Part shown: positions 5,428-13,683 of the stretch, one piece after another | How positions within the stretch are numbered: position 1 is the stretch's first letter | Layout: every line of letters starts with the position of its first letter | Source: an uncultured Oscillospiraceae bacterium | Lineage (GTDB): Bacteria > Bacillota > Clostridia > Oscillospirales > Acutalibacteraceae | Assembly: GCA_900544515.1 (NCBI GenBank) | Contig: UQVI01000012.1 | Coordinates: 1-21,196 of the forward strand | Reading direction: 5' to 3' | DNA: 21,196 bases | Program-made: the position numbers and the translations under genes | Notes under the pieces: generated by a model | The model's input: only the letters and a program-made list of their open reading frames with translations | Databases searched by the model: none | Told to the model about the DNA's origin: nothing

Positions 5428-8400
5428 TGGCAGTTACCTGTTGATCTTTTTTCAGAATTAAAATCCCGTCATTTCTCATAGGTATAATTATAAAATTATC
5501 TGTTATTTCAGCCAAATCAAGACTTGCATCAATTTTCAGCTGTGCAATTAATTTTGGATTATCCAAATCGGATATATTAACAATTGTTATTTCTTTTCCG
5601 TAGCAATAGGAAACAATCATTATATCACCGTAAATTACCGGTTTCCCCCTGAGGTAGCTTATTCCGGAGATCTTATGCAGCGGCAGAGAGGAAAGCTTTT
5701 GATTCTCAGTCATTGGATTAAAGTAAACATATCCATTATTATAAATTGCCACAATACAGTTGTTATAAGCAGCCATACCGTTTGTTTCAGAGCCTACGGA
5801 GTTTGTTATGGTTTTTGCTGTGGTCAGGCTGTTGCCGTCAGATGTAAACAAATTGATTTTCCCGTTATCGCAGACTGCTGTATATTTATCTGCGATGAGT
5901 CCCTGACAAATGTTACGATAGTACATAGATCCGCCTGATGCCAATGAGCAAATAACAGGATGGTGTTTGTCTTTTATATCAATTGTGCAAATACGTGAAA
6001 ATCCGCCCTGAGCAATAATATAATTTTCATCGGCAGTGAGTGACAGGCTTGTTATTGAAAAATTATATTTAGTATTGTCTTTACAACCGCCTAAATAAGC
6101 TATATTATGCTTATCTATTGAATAAATTCCTATACCGTCATCACATTCTGCTGTGTACAGGTATTTCCCATTCTTAGAAATAGCTATGTCTTTAACAGGG
6201 GAATCCGTAATATAGTTTGATTGTTCATTCAGATTTTCATCTAAAACAGTGATGCCGTTTGAGGAAGCGATATATATCAGGTTGTTTGCATATTTTGCAG
6301 CGTATACAGAGCAGTCCGCAGTAATGATATTTGCTGTATACCCTTCCATTACAGGTATTTCAGGAATACTTTTATCAGTGCCTTTCAAATCGGTACAGGG
6401 AATTATCTCTTTTTTCATATTGTTTAAGCTTATCTGATAAATTCCCGTGTACGGGTCCCCGAAAAAGAGTTTATTCGTGGCAGTGCATACGGATAATACG
6501 GGAGCCTGATTAAATTCCGAAGTATTAAAATTGAATATAAAGCTGCCTGAAATTAATTTTTTGTAATTCGGAGAGTCTTTTTCAATTCGAATAGTTGATT
6601 TATTTATCAGTATAGGAGCTGACAAATTGCTTGTATCGTAAACATATAACCCATTATAGGTACTTGCAAGAATGGCATATCTTCCGCTGACTTTCACTTT
6701 CCAGTAATCAAATCCGGAATATTTATATCGCCCGTCTATTTTATTTGTTGAAAGCCATACAGGATTTTGCGGATTTTTTACATTATATATTTCAAGTCCA
6801 TTTCCCATTCCGAATCCCGGAGAAGATACAGCAGTTGAATTATCGCGGCTGTGATAACCTGTTGCTGCATAGAGGATGCCATTCTCAACAACAATTCCGC
6901 CGACATTTCCGTCAAGATTAATGGTATTTATTTGTATCGGTTTTCTGAGGTCATTTATATCGTAAATAATGATTTTTTTCTGAGCCCATACGCCGATATA
7001 TAAATAATGATCGTCAACCGAGCAATCGTACATTTCTTCTCTGTTTGATATCTGAGAATAGTATTTCGGATTATAAATATCAGAGGCATCAACGATTTCA
7101 ACTCCAAAGTATCTGCTGCATATAAATGCGTAGCTGCCATTTACTGCCAGACCTGAACTGAGTTCAAGAGTTGCATATTTTCCTGCAAGTACAGGCTTGA
7201 GCGGATTATCAATATCAACGAAATATGCACCGTTTTCTCTTGAAGAAATAACGAGTGCCTTTCCGTCATTAATAAAGGAAATATCGTGACAATTTCCCAG
7301 CCCCTCCAGTGACGCTGCTTCAGAAGGTGTATTCCCTGTTATATCATAAACAGTTAGTACACCTTTATTTACCGAATACAGATACTTGCTGTCCGCGATT
7401 GATGCGGTTGTAGCTTCGCCAATAGTATCGTTTTCCTCAAAAACAGTCTCATTTATATTTTTAGGATATATACCGGTTCTGTGGTTGTTGATACTTTCGA
7501 TTGCAAAATTAACAAATTGAAAATCAGAAATCGTAATGGGCTGATAATCGGTTATAAGGCTGATTGCGATAGAATTGAGCGTATCTGTATTTGTTATCGG
7601 AATATAATAATCTGATTTTTGGGTATAGACAGGATAAGTTGCTGAAATAGCATTATCATTGATTTTGATGCTGATTTTTGAACAGCTCTTTTCAGCCTGG
7701 AGTGTTAACTTTAAAATGTGTAAATCATCCGTATTCAGATTTATATTACAGCTGTATTTTACTGATGCATTATTTTTTGAATCAGCTGAAACAAGAATGG
7801 CATTGTTTAAAAAGTCGTTAATGCCTATAATTGTTTTATATTTGTTTTCTGAGAATTCTGAATCATAATCTGTATTTGTCAATATAAAATTTTTTTCAGC
7901 CGGAGCGGATACCTTGACTACATCGGATATTGCAAGATTTCCATTACTATCTGTTAATACACATCTGTACAAACGGTTGTATGTATATTTAATAACAGGA
8001 AAAGAAAGGGTGTGTGTTTTATTTCCTTTTGCTGTGGAAGATATCCATGTTTTACCCTGATCTGTACTTATCTGCCATTGATAAACAATATTATTGCCGA
8101 CAGCACTTAAAGTAAATAAAGCCGTTGAATTCATATTTGCTTCCGTGCTTTCAGGCTGCTTCGTGATTTGCACAGGTATATAATTCTTTTTTTCAATAAT
8201 ACAGCAGGGGTCGGAGACAATACTGTTTTTGGATGCATCAGTAATAATACAGCGGTAAATGAGTTTATAGGAATAGTTAGAGACCGGAAAGGAAATAGTA
8301 GCAGTGCGGTTTCCTTTTGCGGAGGAGTTCGCCCACGTAATACCGTTATTACTGCTGAGCTGCCATTGGTATGTGATGTCTGAGCCTATGGCATTTACAG

Positions 8401-8860
8401 CTAATGATACTGTATCACCGATTGCAGCTTCTGTATTTGAGGGATGGGTTATAATCTGAAGCTTTTCATCATCTGATTTTTTTGATACTCTGCATATATC
8501 AGATGCAATGCTGTTTTTGGATGTATCAGTAATAATGCAGCGGTAAATAAGCTTATATGAATAATTGGTAACAGGAAAAGAGAGGTTATTTGTTTTATTT
8601 CCCTTTGCTGCTGAATTTTCCCATGTAATACCGCTATTACTGCTAAGCTGCCATTGATATTGCAGACCTGATCCATCGGCAGCTATAGTAAAGCCGGCAG
8701 TATCACCGATGGATACTATATTATCCTGTGGCTGCTGCGTTATCATTATCTGATTATCAGATGATGCAAATGCAATATTGAATCCTGATAATGATGTGAT
8801 GAGCACAACAGCTGAAATAAATATTGAAATTGTCTTTATAAACTTATTTTTCATAATCAT
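5420..8860 (-). CDS. Secreted Ig-like / double beta-propeller (LVIVD-type) protein
   Basis: This 1146-residue protein starts with a Sec signal peptide (basic KNKFIK, hydrophobic core, cleavage probably near AFA-SS at 30-34). Three Ig-like repeats follow (about 38-126, 134-222 and 229-318), each with YQWQ and YRC exactly 96 residues apart. Residues 325-455 look like a beta-sandwich, possibly carbohydrate-binding. From about 485 to 820 I count seven LVIVD-like blades (pattern YLY...GVEIVDASD..NPK), and from about 840 to 1140 another seven. It has no LPxTG motif, dockerin, S-layer repeat or C-terminal membrane helix. The gene lies four bases after the flippase and overlaps VanZ. No strong ribosome site is present, which suggests coupling. 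The start could be codon 1 or codon 3 (MIMK). A role in holding or assembling the polysaccharide at the surface is inferred from context only. Confidence 0.88.
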   Translation of the reverse strand: MIMKNKFIKTISIFISAVVLITSLSGFNIAFASSDNQIMITQQPQDNIVSIGDTAGFTIAADGSGLQYQWQLSSNSGITWENSAAKGNKTNNLSFPVTNYSYKLIYRCIITDTSKNSIASDICRVSKKSDDEKLQIITHPSNTEAAIGDTVSLAVNAIGSDITYQWQLSSNNGITWANSSAKGNRTATISFPVSNYSYKLIYRCIITDASKNSIVSDPCCIIEKKNYIPVQITKQPESTEANMNSTALFTLSAVGNNIVYQWQISTDQGKTWISSTAKGNKTHTLSFPVIKYTYNRLYRCVLTDSNGNLAISDVVKVSAPAEKNFILTNTDYDSEFSENKYKTIIGINDFLNNAILVSADSKNNASVKYSCNINLNTDDLHILKLTLQAEKSCSKISIKINDNAISATYPVYTQKSDYYIPITNTDTLNSIAISLITDYQPITISDFQFVNFAIESINNHRTGIYPKNINETVFEENDTIGEATTASIADSKYLYSVNKGVLTVYDITGNTPSEAASLEGLGNCHDISFINDGKALVISSRENGAYFVDIDNPLKPVLAGKYATLELSSGLAVNGSYAFICSRYFGVEIVDASDIYNPKYYSQISNREEMYDCSVDDHYLYIGVWAQKKIIIYDINDLRKPIQINTINLDGNVGGIVVENGILYAATGYHSRDNSTAVSSPGFGMGNGLEIYNVKNPQNPVWLSTNKIDGRYKYSGFDYWKVKVSGRYAILASTYNGLYVYDTSNLSAPILINKSTIRIEKDSPNYKKLISGSFIFNFNTSEFNQAPVLSVCTATNKLFFGDPYTGIYQISLNNMKKEIIPCTDLKGTDKSIPEIPVMEGYTANIITADCSVYAAKYANNLIYIASSNGITVLDENLNEQSNYITDSPVKDIAISKNGKYLYTAECDDGIGIYSIDKHNIAYLGGCKDNTKYNFSITSLSLTADENYIIAQGGFSRICTIDIKDKHHPVICSLASGGSMYYRNICQGLIADKYTAVCDNGKINLFTSDGNSLTTAKTITNSVGSETNGMAAYNNCIVAIYNNGYVYFNPMTENQKLSSLPLHKISGISYLRGKPVIYGDIMIVSYCYGKEITIVNISDLDNPKLIAQLKIDASLDLAEITDNFIIIPMRNDGILILKKDQQVTANV
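7907..8749 (-). repeat. Three tandem Ig-domain coding repeats, 288-bp period
   Basis: Three units (8483-8749, 8195-8461, 7907-8176) encode the Ig-like domains. YQWQ recurs at residues 68, 164 and 260, and YRC at 106, 202 and 298, an exact 96-codon period. Units 1 and 2 share 44 of 54 residues over the YQWQ-to-SD stretch and long near-identical DNA blocks, for example around 8518-8570 and 8230-8282. Unit 3 is more diverged. Confidence 0.85.
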
Positions 8861-8864
8861 AATT

Positions 8865-10379
8865 TTATTTTTTTGTTCTTTTTTTTATCAGTAGAATTGC
8901 TTTGTCCTTTAGTATCGAAATGTCTTTTCTGTAAAAAATCAGATGAAGAATGCACGATATGATTCCTGAAGTAATAACAACTAAAAGTGCTTTCAGTGCC
9001 CACCACATAAAGTTGGGGGTATCAAATGTGAACAGATATTTTGATACTATGAATGTTAATAATGCAACAGCGGAATTTATAATGATATGGAAAATAAATA
9101 TCATTATATTTCTCTTAACAATATGCTTTGAAAGATATACTGCATATTGGAAAGATCGGAAAACAGTTGCAGCAAGCGTGCCTATTGCGACACCGACTAA
9201 ACCAAGCTTTGCAACAAAAATCAATGATAATGTAATGTTAAGTGCAGCCTCAACAATTGCACCATTTCGAGTTTGCTTAAAGTGGCCGGCTGCTTCAACG
9301 ATTGTCTGATACGGAATCCTAAAGCAACTGAAAGCACCTGCAACAGTAATCAGCAATGCAAAAAGCGGTCTGCTGTAGTTGACATCATTTACACAGGATG
9401 TATATAAAAGTGCAAACGGAACAATCATAATACCTGCTGTAGTGTAAATTACCGATGTTGTACCGAAAATGATGAGTTCATATATTTTCAGATTTGTTTC
9501 AATCAGCTTTTTTTCTCCTTTGGCAAGCATATTGCCAAAAGCAGCACCAAATCCCATTACAAGAGAAGATATAACATTTCTTATATTGAAAATCACATAG
9601 TTATATACTGTGTATACGGAAACCTCTTTGGTATTTGTAAAAAAGGTAAGAACGATAACATCTGTATTATTATGTATGAAATATGCAACGGATTGTGCAA
9701 AAGCATCCCACCGCTGTGATATAGCCGAATCATTTGGTTTTACAGTTTTATCGATTTTATATTTGTGTTTTGCATATAGGAATATAAAAATTGGATTTAG
9801 TGAAAATGCCAAAGCACTTCCTAACTTTACAATATGAATTCCAGCACCGGCATAAATTAGTATTGCAGCAAGCAGAGTATTTAAAACGGTGGAAAAGGCT
9901 TGTGTAAGCATAAGTACATATTGTTTTTGATCTGCTTCAAATAAAAATTGATAGGCAAGTCCGAAATAATATTGTATAAAGGTGCTGATGCCAAGAATCA
10001 GTACGAGTGTAAAGGAGAACAACCATTCAAATTCATCTCTGACAAGAAATGGATAAAGAGCTGCAAAGATAAAAATTGCACCTAAAAATATAAGTGCAAT
10101 TTTTCTCATAAATTTTGATGTAGCATTTACAATAGCACTTATATCATGTGTGTTCTTTTCTGCTAAAGGCTTATAAAGCGATGCACGGGTAACCGCACCT
10201 ACTCCGCCTTTAAGTAAGGCCACGCAGGATAAAAACTGTGTGATTGAAGTGGTAATACCGTTATAGCTTGAGCCGAAATGACTGAGTATAAGTCTTGGCA
10301 GAATAAGTCCGCAAATAACAGCAATAACCTCATAGCCAATAGATGCTGTTGTGTTATAAAGTGCTTTTTTACTTCTCAT
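8865..10379 (-). CDS. Wzx-type polysaccharide flippase (MOP superfamily)
   Basis: This 504-residue polytopic membrane protein has roughly 12-14 hydrophobic segments and the general features of the polysaccharide-transporter (PST) branch of the MOP superfamily. The N-terminus has a first span beginning SIGYEVIAVICGLILPRLIL, and the pattern continues with NNTDVIVLTFF at mid-length and a final loop rich in Lys. Such proteins flip undecaprenyl-linked repeat units across the membrane. Length is normal. The start codon directly follows the TAA of the pyruvyl transferase gene (TAAATG), so the two are coupled. The next gene begins four bases after its stop. Together with the polymerase at 11501-12772 it completes a Wzx/Wzy-dependent route. 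The specific glycan substrate cannot be read from the sequence. Confidence 0.9.
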   Translation of the reverse strand: MRSKKALYNTTASIGYEVIAVICGLILPRLILSHFGSSYNGITTSITQFLSCVALLKGGVGAVTRASLYKPLAEKNTHDISAIVNATSKFMRKIALIFLGAIFIFAALYPFLVRDEFEWLFSFTLVLILGISTFIQYYFGLAYQFLFEADQKQYVLMLTQAFSTVLNTLLAAILIYAGAGIHIVKLGSALAFSLNPIFIFLYAKHKYKIDKTVKPNDSAISQRWDAFAQSVAYFIHNNTDVIVLTFFTNTKEVSVYTVYNYVIFNIRNVISSLVMGFGAAFGNMLAKGEKKLIETNLKIYELIIFGTTSVIYTTAGIMIVPFALLYTSCVNDVNYSRPLFALLITVAGAFSCFRIPYQTIVEAAGHFKQTRNGAIVEAALNITLSLIFVAKLGLVGVAIGTLAATVFRSFQYAVYLSKHIVKRNIMIFIFHIIINSAVALLTFIVSKYLFTFDTPNFMWWALKALLVVITSGIISCILHLIFYRKDISILKDKAILLIKKRTKK

Positions 10380-11438
10380 TTAATCATTCAGATTCCTTTT
10401 TAAAAATTCCAGCGAGGTATTTTTTTGTACCCCGATTTTTTTATTTATATCATTATAGTCAAGCTGATTTTCATAGAAGGGCAGTAAGTTATCATTGCTT
10501 TGCACAAATGTTTTTTCTGCACCGACTGATTTAAGCAGAGATTCAATTTTCTTTTTTTCCTGACCATAATTTGCAAAGTTTTTTTCATATATCAATGAAA
10601 AGATTGTACCGTGAAATGTATTAGTGATAACAAAGGAGCAGTCTCGGTAACATTGAATGAAAAGATATGGGTCAAAAGGAAGATTGATATCACACCAGGT
10701 TCTGTGCTGACCGAAAGAAATAATCCTTTTACCTGTTTTTTCTCTTAACTTTTTGATTTGTTTAATACTGTTATCAGATAAATTTCCAAAGTAATAAATC
10801 AATATGGGAGAATGATCAAAGCACGGCATATCTTTAATGAGCCAATTGTAATCATTCTTATTCAGTAAAAGAGTAGGGTCACAAACAATGGTGGAATTCA
10901 TATTGAATATATCTCTAACAATTTCGTATGTGGCATCATCTCTGACAGATATATCTGAAATTTTATGAGAACATTCGATTGCTGTTTTATTATGAATAAA
11001 TTTATCTTTTGGTGTATTTGCAGCGGATACGGCATAGGTTATAATTTTTTTTGAGCTTAAATTCTTTCCGAAATAGATATCTGTGTTTTTTGAAAAGTAT
11101 TTGGAATTTAGATTCCAGACGGTATCACTGCCTATAATGAAACAATCCATTTCATTATATATTTTTTCCGATTTATTAGTTGTTGTGAAAAGTGTCTGTG
11201 CGTTTGAAAAAGCGCTGTATCTTTTCCAGATGTTTTTACAGTCTTCAAATTGCAATTGAAGTAATTTTTTTATACTGTCTTTGATATGGGGTTTTAAGGA
11301 ATGAGATGTATCCTTTTTATTTCTTTCAAGAAAATAAACATTATGTCCCAATTTTTCCAATATTGTTTTAAGTGCATAGGCCTGTAAAAAACTGCCGCAA
11401 TTTTCACTGTTATATACAGTTATTATGCAAATATTCAT
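10380..11438 (-). CDS. Polysaccharide pyruvyl transferase family protein
   Basis: This protein of about 352 residues belongs to the polysaccharide pyruvyl transferase family (PF04230), whose studied members transfer pyruvyl groups from phosphoenolpyruvate to sugars as ketals. With codons numbered from the upstream ATG (11442-11444), the marks are NCGSFLQAYAL at 15-25, GSDTVW at 105-110, SVRDD at 166-170, CDPTLLL at 188-194 and TNTFHGT at 274-280. I chose the start at 11438 because a GGAGA site (11446-11450) lies seven bases upstream of it; the ATG at 11444 would leave only one base. Its stop abuts the flippase start. It is clearly different in sequence from the second family member at 19446-20561. 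The stretch is noticeably AT-rich compared with the sugar-nucleotide genes. Pyruvylation of a repeat-unit sugar is the likely role. Confidence 0.88.
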   Translation of the reverse strand: MNICIITVYNSENCGSFLQAYALKTILEKLGHNVYFLERNKKDTSHSLKPHIKDSIKKLLQLQFEDCKNIWKRYSAFSNAQTLFTTTNKSEKIYNEMDCFIIGSDTVWNLNSKYFSKNTDIYFGKNLSSKKIITYAVSAANTPKDKFIHNKTAIECSHKISDISVRDDATYEIVRDIFNMNSTIVCDPTLLLNKNDYNWLIKDMPCFDHSPILIYYFGNLSDNSIKQIKKLREKTGKRIISFGQHRTWCDINLPFDPYLFIQCYRDCSFVITNTFHGTIFSLIYEKNFANYGQEKKKIESLLKSVGAEKTFVQSNDNLLPFYENQLDYNDINKKIGVQKNTSLEFLKRNLND

Positions 11439-11445
11439 TGACATA

Positions 11446-11450
11446 TCTCC
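11446..11450 (-). promoter_or_regulatory. Ribosome binding site deciding the pyruvyl transferase start
   Basis: GGAGA on the minus strand. Two in-frame ATGs follow: the first one base away, the second seven bases away. The second (11436-11438) has normal spacing, so translation probably starts at the MNICIITV sequence and not at MSMNICII. Confidence 0.7.
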
Positions 11451-11500
11451 GTGTCGATTTTTTATATTATTGAAGCGTTTTATATCGCTTTCATTTTGAA

Positions 11501-12772
11501 TCAGTCACTCGTTTTATCAGATAATGTTTTTTTACACAACTGTGCATCACGCACAAGATTCAGGATAAGTGCAAAGAGTACAAAGAACTGATAGCAGCCC
11601 GGATGGCTCATCCAGGGCAGTCTTGCATAGTCCATAATAACAAGAGAAATCAGTAAGAAACAGGTATACTTCATTAGTGGATGACGATAAAAATATTTTA
11701 TATTGGATACCAAAATATAAATATGAGGGATATACCATACAAGCAGTCCTACAATCCCGAGACTTGCCATAGTTTCTGCCCAGCTGCAGTGACTGTAAAC
11801 CGCTTCAATATAGTATCCCTTGTACATAGGATAGTCACGCAGATAACAGTAAAATCCATCAAGACCCCAGCCGAGAATCGGACGCTTTTTAAACATTTCA
11901 AAAGCAATTTCTCTATAAAACTGACGTCCCAGCGTACTTGCGTCCGCAACTTCGTCACCGGATATTGTTGTAAACATATCCTCAAATCTTATCCAGATGT
12001 TTTCATATAAAATGGGAATGTTCTTAAGCATTACAATAGCAATTGTACCAAGCAGAATGATTCCTAAAAGCTTCGTAATCATTCTGAAATAGTTTCTGTC
12101 AAAAACAATAAACATAACAAGCAGAATGATTAACTGAACAAGCGAACTTCTTGAACCTGTTACAATGGAGAGCACGATAAAAAATACCATTAAGAAATAT
12201 CCGTATTTAAAGTTGGTATATTTTTTCAAAAAGTAGCAGGTGAAAACCATATACGCTGATACTGCGCCAATCAGATTTCTCTGCTGACCGATAGCTTGTC
12301 CAAAGCCTTCATCACCTGCCTGGAAATATTGGCTTACAGGTGTAGTAACCATTGCAGCAATACCTAAAATTACAGAAGCCAGTGCAAAGGACTGCATGAC
12401 CGAAAGTGCACGCTCTGTTGTATCAGCATATACAAAAATGGCAAATCCTATAATGAAACACCGAAAAACGCCGAGCATTGTTCTTGAATTCAGCATCACA
12501 CTGTATGCCCACAGCTTGGAGGACATAAAAAGTAAAAGGGTAAACAGTCCGAACCATAGGCATATAAATAGTATATTTTTTAATGTGCTTTTCTTCAGAA
12601 CAATTTTTCCGTTAAAAAATTTGGTTAAAACTACATATGCGATAATGAACAGCTGTATACCCAGCTGAATATAGGTATGGGTATACAGTACGAACATTAC
12701 GGAAAAATATAAAAAGAAAGCCCAGTTCGGTTTTACATTACTGTATTTATTTAAAGGGATAGAGTTTTCCAT
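11501..12772 (-). CDS. O-antigen ligase/polymerase (Wzy-type) membrane protein
   Basis: This 423-residue protein has about ten to twelve membrane spans and the long soluble loop typical of the Wzy/WaaL (O-antigen ligase, PF04932) family. TGSRSS at 205-210 ends one span. The loop (about 251-328) contains RPILGWGLDGF at 297-307, followed by SHCSWAETMASLGIVGLLVW (327-346). His328 in this stretch matches the conserved loop histidine of WaaL-like enzymes. In this operon, which also has a flippase, the likely role is polymerisation of lipid-linked repeat units on the outer face of the membrane. Transfer to an acceptor is the alternative. The ATG lies three bases after the TupA-like stop, with an AGGAG site inside the end of that gene. 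Confidence 0.9.
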   Translation of the reverse strand: MENSIPLNKYSNVKPNWAFFLYFSVMFVLYTHTYIQLGIQLFIIAYVVLTKFFNGKIVLKKSTLKNILFICLWFGLFTLLLFMSSKLWAYSVMLNSRTMLGVFRCFIIGFAIFVYADTTERALSVMQSFALASVILGIAAMVTTPVSQYFQAGDEGFGQAIGQQRNLIGAVSAYMVFTCYFLKKYTNFKYGYFLMVFFIVLSIVTGSRSSLVQLIILLVMFIVFDRNYFRMITKLLGIILLGTIAIVMLKNIPILYENIWIRFEDMFTTISGDEVADASTLGRQFYREIAFEMFKKRPILGWGLDGFYCYLRDYPMYKGYYIEAVYSHCSWAETMASLGIVGLLVWYIPHIYILVSNIKYFYRHPLMKYTCFLLISLVIMDYARLPWMSHPGCYQFFVLFALILNLVRDAQLCKKTLSDKTSD

Positions 12773-12775
12773 ATA

Positions 12776-13672
12776 TTACTCCTGGATATTTTTATTTGGA
12801 AGGGTTATCCAATCTCCTAACACTTTATCATATTCCTTAGGGTCGAACGGCAAGTAACCTGAGCAAGGGAAAAACGTAAGCTCACCAAAGAAAATTTTTT
12901 TATGGATTTCATAAAAATCAACTCTGATAAATGCTCTGTCTTTACTCAGAACTTTTGCAAGCTCTTTCATCTTTTCAAAGTTTACCGGTTTTTTTGGCAA
13001 TTCGTCAAATGGTTTAAAATCATTTCTTTTAAATTCAGCGATATTGTAATCCATATCCGCAAAGCTGATTTTAGCAGTTGAGTGATCTGAAAGACCTTCT
13101 GAAATATAAAGTAATTTAGGTTCGCCGTTGAAACAGAAAAATTTGTAATCTTTTAAATCCGTTTTGGATTCGTCCTCCATATATTTCTCTGCAATTATAC
13201 GTGGCTTAACATCTTTATACGGCCACTCTCTGTGAACACTGTAAAAATTCCTGTTCAGAAAATGATTTAAAGTATTTTTAGCATTTTCTATGTCAAGTTC
13301 TGCTTTATCCTTGCATATAACCAGACCGCCTGAATCATGCGTGCATTTTAATACAAACTGATTCGGAAGAGTGTCAAAGTCAATATCATTTACGTTATCC
13401 CATACTCCGAGAGTGGGGATAATATACTCTTCTCCGATAATATTTGCCACATATTTTTTTGCTTCATATTTGTCAACCATTTTGGTGTATTCGGGTTTTC
13501 TGTCATAAAGCTTAAGCCACTGCAGCTTTTCGTTATATGTAACAGGGTTGTCCAGATTGAGCTTTTTACCCATTATGCAGTTGTAACGCAGCTTGAGATA
13601 TGTTTCATCAGACATTCTGTTAAAAAAACCCCTATTAGATAAAAACATAAATCCTTTTTTTAAAATGTTCAT
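12776..13672 (-). CDS. TupA-like ATP-grasp protein
   Basis: This 298-residue soluble protein matches the TupA-like ATP-grasp family (PF14305). The marks are the N-terminal KLRYNCIMGKKLNLDNPVTY region (27-46) with NEKLQWLK, the ATP-binding FVLKCTHDSGG (106-116), IIAEKYME (159-166), DYKFFCFNGEPK (175-186), and the metal-binding C-terminal strands RVDFYE (250-255) and GELTFFPCSGY (263-273). TupA was named from the teichuronopeptide locus of Bacillus halodurans, where the cell-wall polymer contains glucuronic and glutamic acids. ATP-grasp enzymes ligate a carboxylate to an amine or similar group. Here it directly follows genes making UDP-glucuronate and UDP-galacturonate, so adding an amino acid to a uronic acid carboxyl is a reasonable inference. 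It is often labelled a glycosyltransferase, which the fold does not support. The ribosome site is weak (GAGTGA). Confidence 0.85.
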   Translation of the reverse strand: MNILKKGFMFLSNRGFFNRMSDETYLKLRYNCIMGKKLNLDNPVTYNEKLQWLKLYDRKPEYTKMVDKYEAKKYVANIIGEEYIIPTLGVWDNVNDIDFDTLPNQFVLKCTHDSGGLVICKDKAELDIENAKNTLNHFLNRNFYSVHREWPYKDVKPRIIAEKYMEDESKTDLKDYKFFCFNGEPKLLYISEGLSDHSTAKISFADMDYNIAEFKRNDFKPFDELPKKPVNFEKMKELAKVLSKDRAFIRVDFYEIHKKIFFGELTFFPCSGYLPFDPKEYDKVLGDWITLPNKNIQE

Positions 13673-13683
13673 TCATATATCAC

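Noticed and set aside
7907..8749. CRISPR-like or other direct repeat array
   Set aside because: The repeats have a 288-base period, are in frame with a coding sequence and encode Ig-like domains. No short repeat-spacer pattern exists anywhere in the window.
11445..11500. Promoter or terminator in the 56-base gap before the first pyruvyl transferase gene
   Set aside because: A short AAGCG/CGCTT hairpin and AT-rich boxes are present, but no U tract and no paired -35/-10 with acceptable spacing could be found.
12776..13672. TupA-like protein as a glycosyltransferase
   Set aside because: It is often labelled so in databases, but the visible motifs are ATP-grasp nucleotide and metal-binding strands, with no GT-A or GT-B signature.
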